A stretch of DNA of 64,000 bases from Arthrobacter sulfonylureivorans (GCA_004000035.1 RJAE01000013.1:1-64000), one strand, 5' to 3'. Numbered from the stretch's first letter, positions 37,217-45,907 are shown. The notes: generated from the letters alone by a model not told the origin. Made by a program: numbers and translations.

Positions 37217-39825
37217 CCACCACCTCTGCGCTGACCTGCCGCACCGTCGCCGACCACCCGTCGGGCCTGGGAAACGACCGGACCGCCCCTACGGGTGCCG
37301 CGCCGTCGGCGATTCCCAGGTGGACGCAGGACCGCCAGCCCGGTCAGGGGCGGGTCGAGGTGGCGGTTCCCGAAGACCTGCGCCAAGCTGTGCGGACGCT
37401 GTCCCGCACACTGAAAGCGACCCCTGCATCCATCTGGCTGGCGGCCCACGCACGGGTGCTCCAGGCGCTGTCCGGCGAAACAGAGGTCACCACCGGCTGC
37501 AGGGACGCATCTGGAACCTGGCCCTGCGAACTCGATCTGGGACAAGGGTCGTGGCGGGCGCTGGTCGCCGCGGCGCACATCCGGAAGGCTCAGGCCCACG
37601 CCGATCGAGCCGGTGGACCGCAGGCGGGGCAGCCGCCGGCTTCCGCTGGGTATGAGGTGCTGCTCAGCACCGATCAGGACGACGACCCCGAACTCGAGGA
37701 GGGCCTCGTCCTGGGCGTGTCTCTCCACTACGCCGCAGGCGGCGACGCGTTGCGCCTGCACTACCGGCGCGACGTCCTCGACGAGGACGCGGCCCTCCGG
37801 ATCGCTGGCTATCACCTGAACGCACTCCGCCATCTGGTCGCCGACCCCGAGGCGGAACCCGCCGACGCCGACCTCGTCGATCCTGACGAGCGCTTGCTGC
37901 AACTGGAACAGCTGGCCGGACCCGAGCGGCCCCGGCCCCAGCGGCGCTTCCACGAGCTGTTCGAGGAGCGTGTCCGGCAGCATCCCGAACGCATCGCGGC
38001 AGTCCAGGATGAGCGCGAGTGGACGTACTCGGAGCTGAACGCCCGCGCCAATCGGATCGCCCGCGCCTTGCTCGCACGCGACCTGCGGGCGGAGGACATC
38101 GTGGCAGTCGTCGCCGAAAGGGATCTGGAGTGGATGGCCGCCGTCATCGGCGTCTTCAAGGCCGGAGGTGCGTACCTGCCGATCGAACCGCACTTCCCCG
38201 CTGATCGGATCGCCAGAACACTCACCCGGGCCGGGTGCCATGTGGTGCTGACCGAAGGCGGCAGCACCGCCACGCTCGACGAGGCACTCGACGGAATGCC
38301 TTCGGTCACGAAGCTCCTCTTCGAGGACGTTGAGGCCGAGGGGCACGCCGACGACGATCCCGGCGTGGAGGTGCGGCCAGACCAACTCGCCTACGTCTAC
38401 TTCACCTCGGGTTCCACCGGCGAGCCCAAGGGTGCCATGTGCGAGCACGACGGGATGGTGAACCACCTGTACGCCAAGATCGAGGACCTGGGGATCACCC
38501 CCGGCGACGTTGTCGCCCAGAGCGCTCCCCAATGTTTCGACATCTCGTTGTGGCAACTGGTCTCGGCGCTGCTCGTCGGCGGCCGCACACACATCGTCGG
38601 GCAGGACCGTATCCTCGACGTCGAGCGGTTTATCGACACGGTGGAACGGGGCGCGGTGGCCGTCTTCCAGGTCGTCCCGTCGTATCTGGACGCGGTGGTG
38701 GCATACTTGGGCGGTAAACCCCGCACTCTGCCACACCTCCGCTGCGTCTCGGCGACCGGGGAGGCCCTGAAACGTGAGCTGGTCCGCCGCTGGTTCGACG
38801 TGATGCCGGACGTCAAACTGCTCAACGCCTACGGACTGACGGAGACCTCGGACGACACGAACCACGAGGTGATGAGCGCAGCGCCCGCGGGCGGCTCCGT
38901 GCCACTGGGCCCGCCGATCCCGAACGTCCGGATCCACATCCTCGACGAGCGGCAGCGGCTCGTGCCGCTCGGAGCGCCGGGCGAGATCGCCTTCTCCGGG
39001 GTGTGCGTGGGCCGCGGCTACATCAACGACCCGGAGCGGACAGAGCAGGCGTACTCCACCGACCCCTACGTGGACGGCGCGCGGCTCTACCGGGCTGGCG
39101 ACTACGGCCGCTGGTCCCCGGACGGCAAGCTGGAGTACCTGGGCCGGCGGGACAACCAGGTCAAGATCTCCGGGTTCCGCATCGAGATCGGCGACATCGA
39201 GAACGCGCTGTTGCGGGTTCCCGGCGTCCGCGACGGCGCCGTCGTCGTCGGCGAGGGCGCCGGGCAGTCCAAGTTCCTCGTGGCGTTCTACTCCGGCAAC
39301 CGGTCGCTCGAGGTCGACGAAATCCGCAACGAACTGGCCGCGCGGGTACCGGGCTACATGGTTCCGTCGGCCTACAGGTGGCAGGAGAGCCTGCCTCTGA
39401 CCGGCAACGGGAAGATCGACCGGAAGGTCTTGACCCGCATGGCGCGGGAAGTCGTTCCCGAGGCCGGCACCGCCACGGAAGCGCTCTCGGCCACCGAGCA
39501 GCGGCTCGCCGAGGCATGGGCGACGGTGCTCGGCCTCCCGGCAGGCCGGATCGGCGGGCAGGACTCCTTCTTTGCACTGGGCGGGACCTCGCTGTCCGCG
39601 GTGAAGCTCGCCGTCCTGCTCAAGCGCGAGGTGTCGATCAAGGACATCATGCAGACGCCCGTCTTGGCGGACCTGGCGACTCTGCTCGAGGCCTCGTCGC
39701 TGGCGGACGCTGCCGTTCCGCCGGCCTCGTCGCTGGCGGAAGCCGGCGCGGAGCCCCACTCCATGGCCTCTGTGGCAGGACAGGTTGGCCACTCCCCGCT
39801 ACCCGTGAAACGAAAGGACCTCTGA
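37213..39825 (+). CDS. NRPS module: vestigial condensation, adenylation, carrier
   Basis: An 870-residue protein. Residues 30-235 resemble only the back half of a condensation domain and lack HHxxxDG. Residues 245-745 are an adenylation domain: TSGSTGEPKG (398-407), NAYGLTETSDD (538-548), YRAGDYGRW, and Lys734 in LTGNGKIDRK. The carrier domain has Ser793 in LGGTSLSAV. Hand-aligned to GrsA, pocket residues include Asp443 (235), Ile444 (236), Trp447 (239), Ala539 (322) and Asp547/Asp548 (330/331). Asp443 should bind the alpha-amine; the extra acids fit a basic side chain such as that of Dap. It is the only adenylation domain in the operon, so it should load all four carriers. Its ATG overlaps the previous stop (ATGA). 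Confidence 0.92.
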   Translation: MTTTSALTCRTVADHPSGLGNDRTAPTGAAPSAIPRWTQDRQPGQGRVEVAVPEDLRQAVRTLSRTLKATPASIWLAAHARVLQALSGETEVTTGCRDASGTWPCELDLGQGSWRALVAAAHIRKAQAHADRAGGPQAGQPPASAGYEVLLSTDQDDDPELEEGLVLGVSLHYAAGGDALRLHYRRDVLDEDAALRIAGYHLNALRHLVADPEAEPADADLVDPDERLLQLEQLAGPERPRPQRRFHELFEERVRQHPERIAAVQDEREWTYSELNARANRIARALLARDLRAEDIVAVVAERDLEWMAAVIGVFKAGGAYLPIEPHFPADRIARTLTRAGCHVVLTEGGSTATLDEALDGMPSVTKLLFEDVEAEGHADDDPGVEVRPDQLAYVYFTSGSTGEPKGAMCEHDGMVNHLYAKIEDLGITPGDVVAQSAPQCFDISLWQLVSALLVGGRTHIVGQDRILDVERFIDTVERGAVAVFQVVPSYLDAVVAYLGGKPRTLPHLRCVSATGEALKRELVRRWFDVMPDVKLLNAYGLTETSDDTNHEVMSAAPAGGSVPLGPPIPNVRIHILDERQRLVPLGAPGEIAFSGVCVGRGYINDPERTEQAYSTDPYVDGARLYRAGDYGRWSPDGKLEYLGRRDNQVKISGFRIEIGDIENALLRVPGVRDGAVVVGEGAGQSKFLVAFYSGNRSLEVDEIRNELAARVPGYMVPSAYRWQESLPLTGNGKIDRKVLTRMAREVVPEAGTATEALSATEQRLAEAWATVLGLPAGRIGGQDSFFALGGTSLSAVKLAVLLKREVSIKDIMQTPVLADLATLLEASSLADAAVPPASSLAEAGAEPHSMASVAGQVGHSPLPVKRKDL

Positions 39826-40832
39826 TGTCGTCTCAAACACCCAGGATCCAGTTCGACGTGGAACGCCAAGCCGGCCGCGCGCCGATGCTCACGGTCGAGG
39901 ACGGGCACGACCCCGTAATGTGGGCCGAACAGAACCGTGAGTCGCTGCGTGCAACGGTGGATGAGCACGGCGCCGTCTTGGTCCGCGGTTTGAACCTCCG
40001 CGATCCAGCCGAAGTGGCTGATGCCTTCCACCGACTGGTTCCAAGCGGCCTCATGCCGGACAGGGAGGCTTTCGCCACCAGGCAGCCCTACTTGGACGGC
40101 GTGTACTCATCCCTCACGTGGCCCGCGAACCAGCCCATGTGCATGCACCACGAGCTGAGCTATGCGCTTGAGTTCCCCGGACTGATGCTCTTCGCCTGCC
40201 TCCAGGCACCCCAAGTCGGTGGGGTGACCGGCGTGGCGGACGCCCGCGCCGTGCTCGACGCCATCCCCCCGGACATCGTCCGGCGGTTCGAAAGCGAGGG
40301 ATGGCTGCTCGCCCGCAGCTACAACCAGGACATCGGCGCCTCCTACGAGGAGGCCTTCGGGGTCTCCGACCGCGCCGACGTCGAGAGCTACTGCCGGGCG
40401 CACGGGATCGAGTTCGAGTGGCAGCCCGACGGAGAGCTGCGCACCCGGCAACGGCGCCCGGCCGTGGTCCGGCACCCGGCGACCGGCCAACGCTGTTGGT
40501 TCAACCAGATAGCCTTCCTCAGCGAATGGACGATCGCGCCCGAGGTGCGGGAGTACCTGGTGGACGTCTATGGTCCCGACGGACTGCCGTTCAACACGCA
40601 CTTCGGCGACGGCGAACCGATCGGCGAGGACATCGTCGCCCTCCTCAACGAGATCTACGAGGCCCACACCCTGCGAACCCCCTGGGAGATGGGGGACCTC
40701 ATGCTGGTCGACAACGTCCGCATGGCCCACAGCCGCGAGGCGTACGAGGGACCTCGGGAGATCCTCGTCGGCATGGCCGAGCCCCGCAACGTATTCGATC
40801 TCGATCCCCACGCCCAGGACGGTGCACCATGA
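39825..40832 (+). CDS. SyrP-like TauD/TfdA Fe(II)/2-oxoglutarate dioxygenase
   Basis: A 335-residue non-haem iron oxygenase. MHHELSYALEFP gives the first two iron ligands (His108 and Glu110, the HxE form used by SyrP-like enzymes). RMAHSREAYEGPRE gives the distal His302 and the 2-oxoglutarate-binding Arg311. GIEFEWQPDGELRTRQ, HPATGQRCWFNQI and FGDGEPI match the SyrP group, which beta-hydroxylates carrier-bound aspartate in syringomycin synthesis. Here the substrate may be carrier-bound Dap or a residue of the finished chain. The ATG overlaps the previous stop by 1 bp (TGATG), and its own stop overlaps the next ATG. Confidence 0.9.
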   Translation: MSSQTPRIQFDVERQAGRAPMLTVEDGHDPVMWAEQNRESLRATVDEHGAVLVRGLNLRDPAEVADAFHRLVPSGLMPDREAFATRQPYLDGVYSSLTWPANQPMCMHHELSYALEFPGLMLFACLQAPQVGGVTGVADARAVLDAIPPDIVRRFESEGWLLARSYNQDIGASYEEAFGVSDRADVESYCRAHGIEFEWQPDGELRTRQRRPAVVRHPATGQRCWFNQIAFLSEWTIAPEVREYLVDVYGPDGLPFNTHFGDGEPIGEDIVALLNEIYEAHTLRTPWEMGDLMLVDNVRMAHSREAYEGPREILVGMAEPRNVFDLDPHAQDGAP

Positions 40833-41896
40833 CAGAATTCGCCACTCCCCCAGTCACAGCGGCCGTAGAGCCGAAGACGGTTCCGCCTTTCGCGGTCATT
40901 GCGGGGGCCCAGGTGCAGCAGGTGCTCCAGGGGCGGGAGAAGCAGGTCGTCGAGCTGGTCGAGCAGACCTACCGGGTGCATGCAGCCGGGGACTCGGTAA
41001 ACCCCCCGTCCTACTTCCTGCAATTTCCGGACCGGCCCACCTCGCGCATCATCGCCCTGCCCGCCTCGGTCGGCGGCGAGGTGGAGGTTGACGGCATCAA
41101 GTGGGTCTCCAGCTTCCCGGACAACGTGGCATCGGGGATTCCGCGGGCCTCGGCGGTATTGATCCTCAACGACCGGGCGACGGGCTACCCCTTCGCGTGT
41201 ATGGAGAGCTCCATTATCAGCGCCTCCAGGACGGCCGCATCGGCCGCCGCGGCCGCGGACTGGCTCAGCCGGGGCCGCGGGCGTCCAAGACGCATCGGGT
41301 TCTTCGGCGTTGGCCTCATTGCCCGCTACATCCACACCTTCCTGAACGCGACCGACTGGTCCTTCGACGAGGTCGGGGTGTTCGATCTCTCGGCCGAGAG
41401 CGCGGAGGGTTTCAAGGGCTATCTCGAACGCAGCGCCACCCAAGCCCGGGTGACCGTGCACGAGGGCCCCGAGCAGCTGATCAAAAGCAGCGACCTCGTC
41501 GTTTTCGCCACGGTGGCGGGCAAGCCGCACGTGCAAGACCCCACATGGTTCGCGCACAACCCGCTGGTGCTGCACGTGTCCCTGCGCGACCTTGCCCCGG
41601 AGATCCTGTTGGCGTCGACCAACATCCTCGACGACGTCGACCACTGCTTGAAAGCCGGGACGTCGGCCCATCTCGTGGAGCAGATGGTCGGCCACCGGGA
41701 CTTCGTCGACGGCACCTTGGCCGACGTCATGGAAGGAAAGGTCTCACCGGCGGACGACCGCCCCGTGGTGTTCTCGCCGTTCGGCTTGGGCGTACTCGAC
41801 TTGGCGGTGGGCAAGTACGTCTACGACGAACTTGCCAGCAGGGGGCAGCTCCGAGTAGTCGAGGACTTCTTTTCCGAACTGCGTAGGTACGGCTGA
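40829..41896 (+). CDS. sbnB: SbnB-like N-(2-amino-2-carboxyethyl)-L-glutamate dehydrogenase
   Basis: A 355-residue protein of the ornithine cyclodeaminase/mu-crystallin family. RIGFFGVGLIARYIHTFL is the Rossmann NAD-binding motif (GxGxxA). NPPSYFLQFPDRPTSRIIALPA, KWVSSFPDNVASGIPRASAVLILND and CMESSIISASRTAAS resemble SbnB, which oxidises ACEGA with NAD+ to give L-2,3-diaminopropionate and 2-oxoglutarate. With sbnA six kilobases upstream in the same operon, the pair gives a complete route to Dap from phosphoserine and glutamate. The released 2-oxoglutarate is also the co-substrate of the neighbouring dioxygenase. Confidence 0.9.
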   Translation: MTEFATPPVTAAVEPKTVPPFAVIAGAQVQQVLQGREKQVVELVEQTYRVHAAGDSVNPPSYFLQFPDRPTSRIIALPASVGGEVEVDGIKWVSSFPDNVASGIPRASAVLILNDRATGYPFACMESSIISASRTAASAAAAADWLSRGRGRPRRIGFFGVGLIARYIHTFLNATDWSFDEVGVFDLSAESAEGFKGYLERSATQARVTVHEGPEQLIKSSDLVVFATVAGKPHVQDPTWFAHNPLVLHVSLRDLAPEILLASTNILDDVDHCLKAGTSAHLVEQMVGHRDFVDGTLADVMEGKVSPADDRPVVFSPFGLGVLDLAVGKYVYDELASRGQLRVVEDFFSELRRYG

Positions 41897-41946
41897 CCCG
41901 GCGGCCAACCACGTTCATCGATTCGCACCCACCGAGGAGTGACACA

Positions 41947-43089
41947 ATGCTCTCGTTAGCGCAGATGCTGGGGAATGTGTCCCAGGCACACGTCCAGTCC
42001 CCTGATGACTGGGCACTATCGGTCACAGATGTCCTGCGGGACGCCGCGATCTACCACCAAGCGAGAAACGGCTTCTACCGTGCCCAGTGTGACGCGTTGG
42101 GAGTCGATCCCGCCGCGATCAACGACATTAACGACCTGCAAGACCTGCCCCTGTTGCCGGTCGGCATGTTTAAGCGTCCCGACGCCCAGGTGCTGCTTAC
42201 CTGCTCCCTGGCCGACGTCGAGACCGAGACCCAATCCAGCGGAACCCACGGTGTACAGTCCGTCGCCCGCCGCAACAGCGAGACAATGACCCGGGCGCTG
42301 GTTGGCCTGATCGGGACCTATCGGGAGTTCTTCAACTTGTCAGGGGGCGCGGGCCTTTTCTTGAACCCGACGGATGCCGAAGCCTCGGAGATGGGTCTGC
42401 TCAAGGACTTCAACATCCTCAACAGCGTCTTCGACCACCACGCCTACCTCGTTGCCGACCAAGCGTTCGATGCCAGGGCGGCCCTGGAGCACCTGAGCCG
42501 GTGGAAGGGCCACATGACCCGGCACATCATTGGTCCGCCGTTCCTCATCGGCCGGCTTCTCCGGTTCCTCGAGCAGGAGAGAATCACCATGCGCTTGGAC
42601 CCGTACAGCATGATCATTACTCTCGGCGGTTGGAAGCGGCACACGGCAGATGCCATCCCTGCCGAAGACTTCCGTCAGCGGTGCCACGACCTGCTCGCCG
42701 TGCGCCCGGGGAACGTGCGCGACATGTACGGGATGATCGAGTCGAACATGCTCGCTGTCGAATGCCACCTGCATCGCAAGCACGTCCCGCCGTGGTGCTA
42801 CATCTCCATCCGGGACCCAGGCCTGGTCGGCAAGGAGCTCGCTCCGGGGGGCACCGGCACCATCGCCATACTGGACGCCCTCAACACCAGCTACCCCGGT
42901 TTCCTGCTCACCGACGACGTGGGCGACGTCGAGACCGGCACCTGCGGCTGCGGGCGAACCGGCCAGGTGATCAATTTCCGCGGTCGGGGGCAGGGCGGCG
43001 GGCTTGGCAACTGCCCCGTCAGCATCGAGCGCTACCTCGACTCCCGCGCCACCGCCAACGATGAGGCGCCGGCTCTCGTGAAGGCCTGA
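41947..43089 (+). CDS. LuxE-like acyl-protein synthetase (adenylate-forming)
   Basis: A 380-residue protein of the LuxE/acyl-protein synthetase family. PLLPVGMFKRPDAQVLL and QSSGTHGVQSVARRN are family motifs (the latter the Ser/Thr/Gly ATP-binding loop). LGGWKRH, DMYGMIESN and FLLTDDVGDVE follow the order seen in LuxE. LuxE activates a fatty acid as acyl-AMP and holds it on a C-terminal Cys; a candidate here is Cys356 in GNCPVS. In an NRPS operon it could activate an acyl cap or a chain terminus. No LuxC or LuxD partner is nearby. It starts 50 bp after sbnB and is the last gene of the operon. Confidence 0.85.
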   Translation: MLSLAQMLGNVSQAHVQSPDDWALSVTDVLRDAAIYHQARNGFYRAQCDALGVDPAAINDINDLQDLPLLPVGMFKRPDAQVLLTCSLADVETETQSSGTHGVQSVARRNSETMTRALVGLIGTYREFFNLSGGAGLFLNPTDAEASEMGLLKDFNILNSVFDHHAYLVADQAFDARAALEHLSRWKGHMTRHIIGPPFLIGRLLRFLEQERITMRLDPYSMIITLGGWKRHTADAIPAEDFRQRCHDLLAVRPGNVRDMYGMIESNMLAVECHLHRKHVPPWCYISIRDPGLVGKELAPGGTGTIAILDALNTSYPGFLLTDDVGDVETGTCGCGRTGQVINFRGRGQGGGLGNCPVSIERYLDSRATANDEAPALVKA

Positions 43090-43101
43090 GTCCGCGGCGC
43101 C

Positions 43102-44196
43102 TCAGCCAGCGCCCTGCTCCGTCGGCGCGCCCTCGGCGAGGCCGTCCTCGATGCCGCCGAGCGAGATGGTCGCGCTGATGAGGGTTTCGGTCATCTGCTC
43201 CAGCACGGCCATGTCCACGTTGTCGATGGTGTCGCAGGCCTGGTGGTAGCACTCGTCGTACTGATCCCCGGCCTGCCCGCCGAACGTGAGCGCCTCGGCC
43301 TCGCTCTTGGTCCCCGCGTCGCCGGTGAACAGGCCCCCGGCCGGGATACCGCCCTGTACGAACGCGTCGTAGTCCGAATCCTCGATGAACCCAAACGGCA
43401 GCGCCTCGACCCCCTCGGCGCTCAGGATGTCCACGAAGACCTGCTCGACGGCGCCCGACCCCTCGGGCCCGGCCGCCTCGCTGTCCGAGCCGTCGCCGTC
43501 ATACACGAACACGACCCCGTTCGGCGAGCCCACCACGTCGACGTTCAGGTACGCGACGTGTGCGGCGGACTCCGCGCCGGAGAGCTCCTCGACGTAGTGT
43601 TCCGAACCGTGCATTCCGTCTTCCTCACCGCCCCAGAACGCGAATCGGATCCGATCCCGCGACACAGCACCCTGCTCCGCGAGCCGCAGCGCGACCTCTA
43701 GCACCGCGGCGACCCCGCTGCCGTTGTCGTTGAGTCCGGGCCCCTCCTCCACCGAATCCAGGTGCGCGCCGAGCACCAGCACGCCCCCTGAGCCGCTGCC
43801 GGTGTCGGTGTCGGCCAGGATGTTGAACGCATCCACGGGGTTGCGCCGGCCGTAGCTGAACTCCTGCCGCCGCGGCTCGTACCCCGCCGCACGCAGCTGC
43901 TCCTCGACGTACGCCGCGGATGCCTCGTAGCCCCCGGTACCGTCCGCCCGGTTCCCACCGTTCGCATCTGCCGCCGCCTGCAGCGCCTCCAGGTGCCGCA
44001 TCAGCGCACTGGGCTTTACCACCTCGCGCACGAAAGACGGGGCCGGCGGGGTATCCACCTGCACAGGCGGCCGCGGCTCGTCTGAACAGGCGGCAACGCC
44101 GCCGACCAGTGCCGCGCACAGCGCAACGGCCCATAGCCGGGTGCCGCGATCAGGATGGTTCTGGAAACGCGGCGGTACGGATGCTGCACCTCGCAT
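43102..44196 (-). CDS. M28-family zinc aminopeptidase, lipoprotein
   Basis: A 364-residue secreted peptidase. A signal peptide ends in the lipobox VAAC (Cys37), so it should be anchored outside the membrane. The M28 metal sites are visible: LGAHLDSVEEGPGLNDNGSG (His and bridging Asp), FWGGEEDGMHGSEHYV (catalytic Glu pair), LNVDVVGSPN and ECYHQACDTIDNVD (last His). Relatives release N-terminal residues, often Leu or basic ones. It converges on the LuxE-like gene with only 12 bp between the stops. It might trim, recycle or protect against the cluster product, but it may equally be an unrelated neighbour. Confidence 0.9.
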   Translation of the reverse strand: MRGAASVPPRFQNHPDRGTRLWAVALCAALVGGVAACSDEPRPPVQVDTPPAPSFVREVVKPSALMRHLEALQAAADANGGNRADGTGGYEASAAYVEEQLRAAGYEPRRQEFSYGRRNPVDAFNILADTDTGSGSGGVLVLGAHLDSVEEGPGLNDNGSGVAAVLEVALRLAEQGAVSRDRIRFAFWGGEEDGMHGSEHYVEELSGAESAAHVAYLNVDVVGSPNGVVFVYDGDGSDSEAAGPEGSGAVEQVFVDILSAEGVEALPFGFIEDSDYDAFVQGGIPAGGLFTGDAGTKSEAEALTFGGQAGDQYDECYHQACDTIDNVDMAVLEQMTETLISATISLGGIEDGLAEGAPTEQGAG

Positions 44197-44364
44197 GTGG
44201 GCTCCCCCAAGTCTGCGTCCTGGACGCTGGTGGGCTCATGCTACGCCCTGCCGGTCCCGCGCGGGAAGAACTAGTTGCCCGAAATAACCGCCGGCGGGAC
44301 GGGGCTGGGTCCTGGTCTCTTTGTAACGTGGGTCCGGCCCCGTCGAGCTGGGCCCAACAGCACG

Positions 44365-44395
44365 GAACCCCCGCACCTGAGAGGTACGGGGGTTC
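44365..44395. terminator. strong hairpin downstream of rpsA
   Basis: GAACCCCCG (44365-44373) pairs perfectly with CGGGGGTTC (44387-44395); an inner ACC/GGT pair, bulged by a C on one side and an A on the other, extends the stem. It lies 40 bp past the rpsA stop on minus and serves as the likely terminator. There is no T-run. Confidence 0.65.
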
Positions 44396-44434
44396 TGTGA
44401 GCGCCGGATGGTTCCGACGCCGTTGACGCAGTTG

Positions 44435-45907
44435 TTACGCGCCGGTCAGCTTCTCACGCAGTGCAGCCAGGGCTTCGTCGGAAGCCAGGGTGCCGCCGGT
44501 GGAGGCCGGAGCCGCCGGGGCGTCGGAGGAGTAGCTGGTCGGTGCGGCCTCGGACTCGCCCGGAGCCTGGGCTTCCTCAGCCAGCGAAGCAGCAACCTGC
44601 TTCTTGTGCGCTTCCCAGCGAGCCTGGGCGTCAGCGTACTGCTGCTCCCATGCGGCGCGCTGTGCTTCGTAGCCTTCGAGCCACTCGTTGGTCTCCGGGT
44701 CGAAGCCCTCCGGGTACTTGTAGTTGCCCTGCTCGTCGTACTCGGCAGCCATGCCGTACAGAGCGGGATCGAACTCGGTGCCCTCGGGGTCTACACCCTC
44801 GTTGGCCTGCTTCAGCGACAGCGAGATGCGGCGGCGCTCCAGGTCGATGTCGATGACCTTCACGAAGACCTCGTCATTGACGGAGACAACCTGCTCGGCC
44901 AGCTCCACGTGGCGCACGGCCAGCTCGGAGATGTGCACCAGGCCCTCGATGCCGTCTTCGACGCGAACGAACGCACCGAACGGCACCAGCTTGGTGACCT
45001 TGCCCGGGACGATCTGGCCCAGGGCATGGGTGCGGGCGAAGGTCTGCCACGGATCTTCCTGGGTGGCCTTCAGCGACAGGGACACGCGCTCGCGATCCAG
45101 GTCCACCTCCAGCACCTCGACGGTGACTTCCTGGCCAACCTCGACGACCTCGGAGGGGTGGTCGATGTGCTTCCAGGACAGCTCGGAGACGTGCACCAGG
45201 CCGTCGACGCCGCCCAGGTCCACGAAGGCACCGAAGTTGACGATCGAGGAGACGACGCCCGGACGGACCTGGCCCTTCTCCAGCTTGTTGAGGAAGGTGG
45301 AGCGGACCTCGGACTGGGTCTGCTCGAGCCATGCACGACGGGACAGCACCACGTTGTTGCGGTTCTTGTCCAGCTCGATGATCTTCGCTTCGATCTGCTG
45401 GCCGATGTACGGAGCCAGGTCGCGCACGCGGCGCATTTCGACCAGGGACGCGGGCAGGAAGCCGCGCAGGCCGATGTCGAGGATCAGGCCACCCTTGACA
45501 ACCTCGATGACGGTGCCGGTAACAACACCGTCCTCTTCCTTGACCTTCTCGATGTCGCCCCAAGCGCGCTCGTACTGAGCACGCTTCTTGGACAGGATCA
45601 GGCGGCCTTCCTTGTCTTCCTTGGTCAGCACCAGGGCTTCGACCTCGTCACCGACGGCGACTACATCGCCCGGGTCGACGTCGTGCTTGATGGAAAGCTC
45701 GCGGGAGGGGATGACACCTTCGGTCTTGTAACCGATGTCGAGCAGGACTTCGTCGCGGTCAACCTTGACGACAGTGCCTTCGACCAGATCGCCATCATTG
45801 AAGTACTTGATGGTTGCGTCGACGGCTGCGAGGAAGTCTTCAGCGGTACCGATGTCGTTGATGGCGACCTGCGGGGTACCGGGCTTCTCGGTGGAGGTGA
45901 TGGTCAT
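44435..45907 (-). CDS. rpsA: 30S ribosomal protein S1
   Basis: A 490-residue S1 starting MTITSTEKPGTPQVAINDIG, the normal actinobacterial N-terminus, with a GGAG element upstream. Four S1 RNA-binding domains are visible, opening at GDLVEGTVVKVDRDEVLLDI, GVVTGTVIEVVKGGLILDIG, GQVRPGVVSSIVNFGAFVDL and GQIVPGKVTKLVPFGAFVRV. A long acidic, Ala/Glu-rich tail (from about residue 375) is typical of the actinobacterial form, which has four rather than six S1 domains. S1 binds mRNA leaders on the 30S subunit. The gene stands alone, and the leader of over 100 bp contains two hairpins. Confidence 0.97.
   Translation of the reverse strand: MTITSTEKPGTPQVAINDIGTAEDFLAAVDATIKYFNDGDLVEGTVVKVDRDEVLLDIGYKTEGVIPSRELSIKHDVDPGDVVAVGDEVEALVLTKEDKEGRLILSKKRAQYERAWGDIEKVKEEDGVVTGTVIEVVKGGLILDIGLRGFLPASLVEMRRVRDLAPYIGQQIEAKIIELDKNRNNVVLSRRAWLEQTQSEVRSTFLNKLEKGQVRPGVVSSIVNFGAFVDLGGVDGLVHVSELSWKHIDHPSEVVEVGQEVTVEVLEVDLDRERVSLSLKATQEDPWQTFARTHALGQIVPGKVTKLVPFGAFVRVEDGIEGLVHISELAVRHVELAEQVVSVNDEVFVKVIDIDLERRRISLSLKQANEGVDPEGTEFDPALYGMAAEYDEQGNYKYPEGFDPETNEWLEGYEAQRAAWEQQYADAQARWEAHKKQVAASLAEEAQAPGESEAAPTSYSSDAPAAPASTGGTLASDEALAALREKLTGA

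Noticed and set aside
37057-39792. open frame of about 900 codons on minus across the adenylation gene
   Set aside because: Antisense to a clear NRPS module, no domain resemblance. Coding shadow.
33027-43089. siderophore (staphyloferrin B-like) cluster
   Set aside because: SbnA/SbnB homologues are present, but no NIS synthetase, iron transporter or iron-box sequence is found, while a Pls-type polymerase is.
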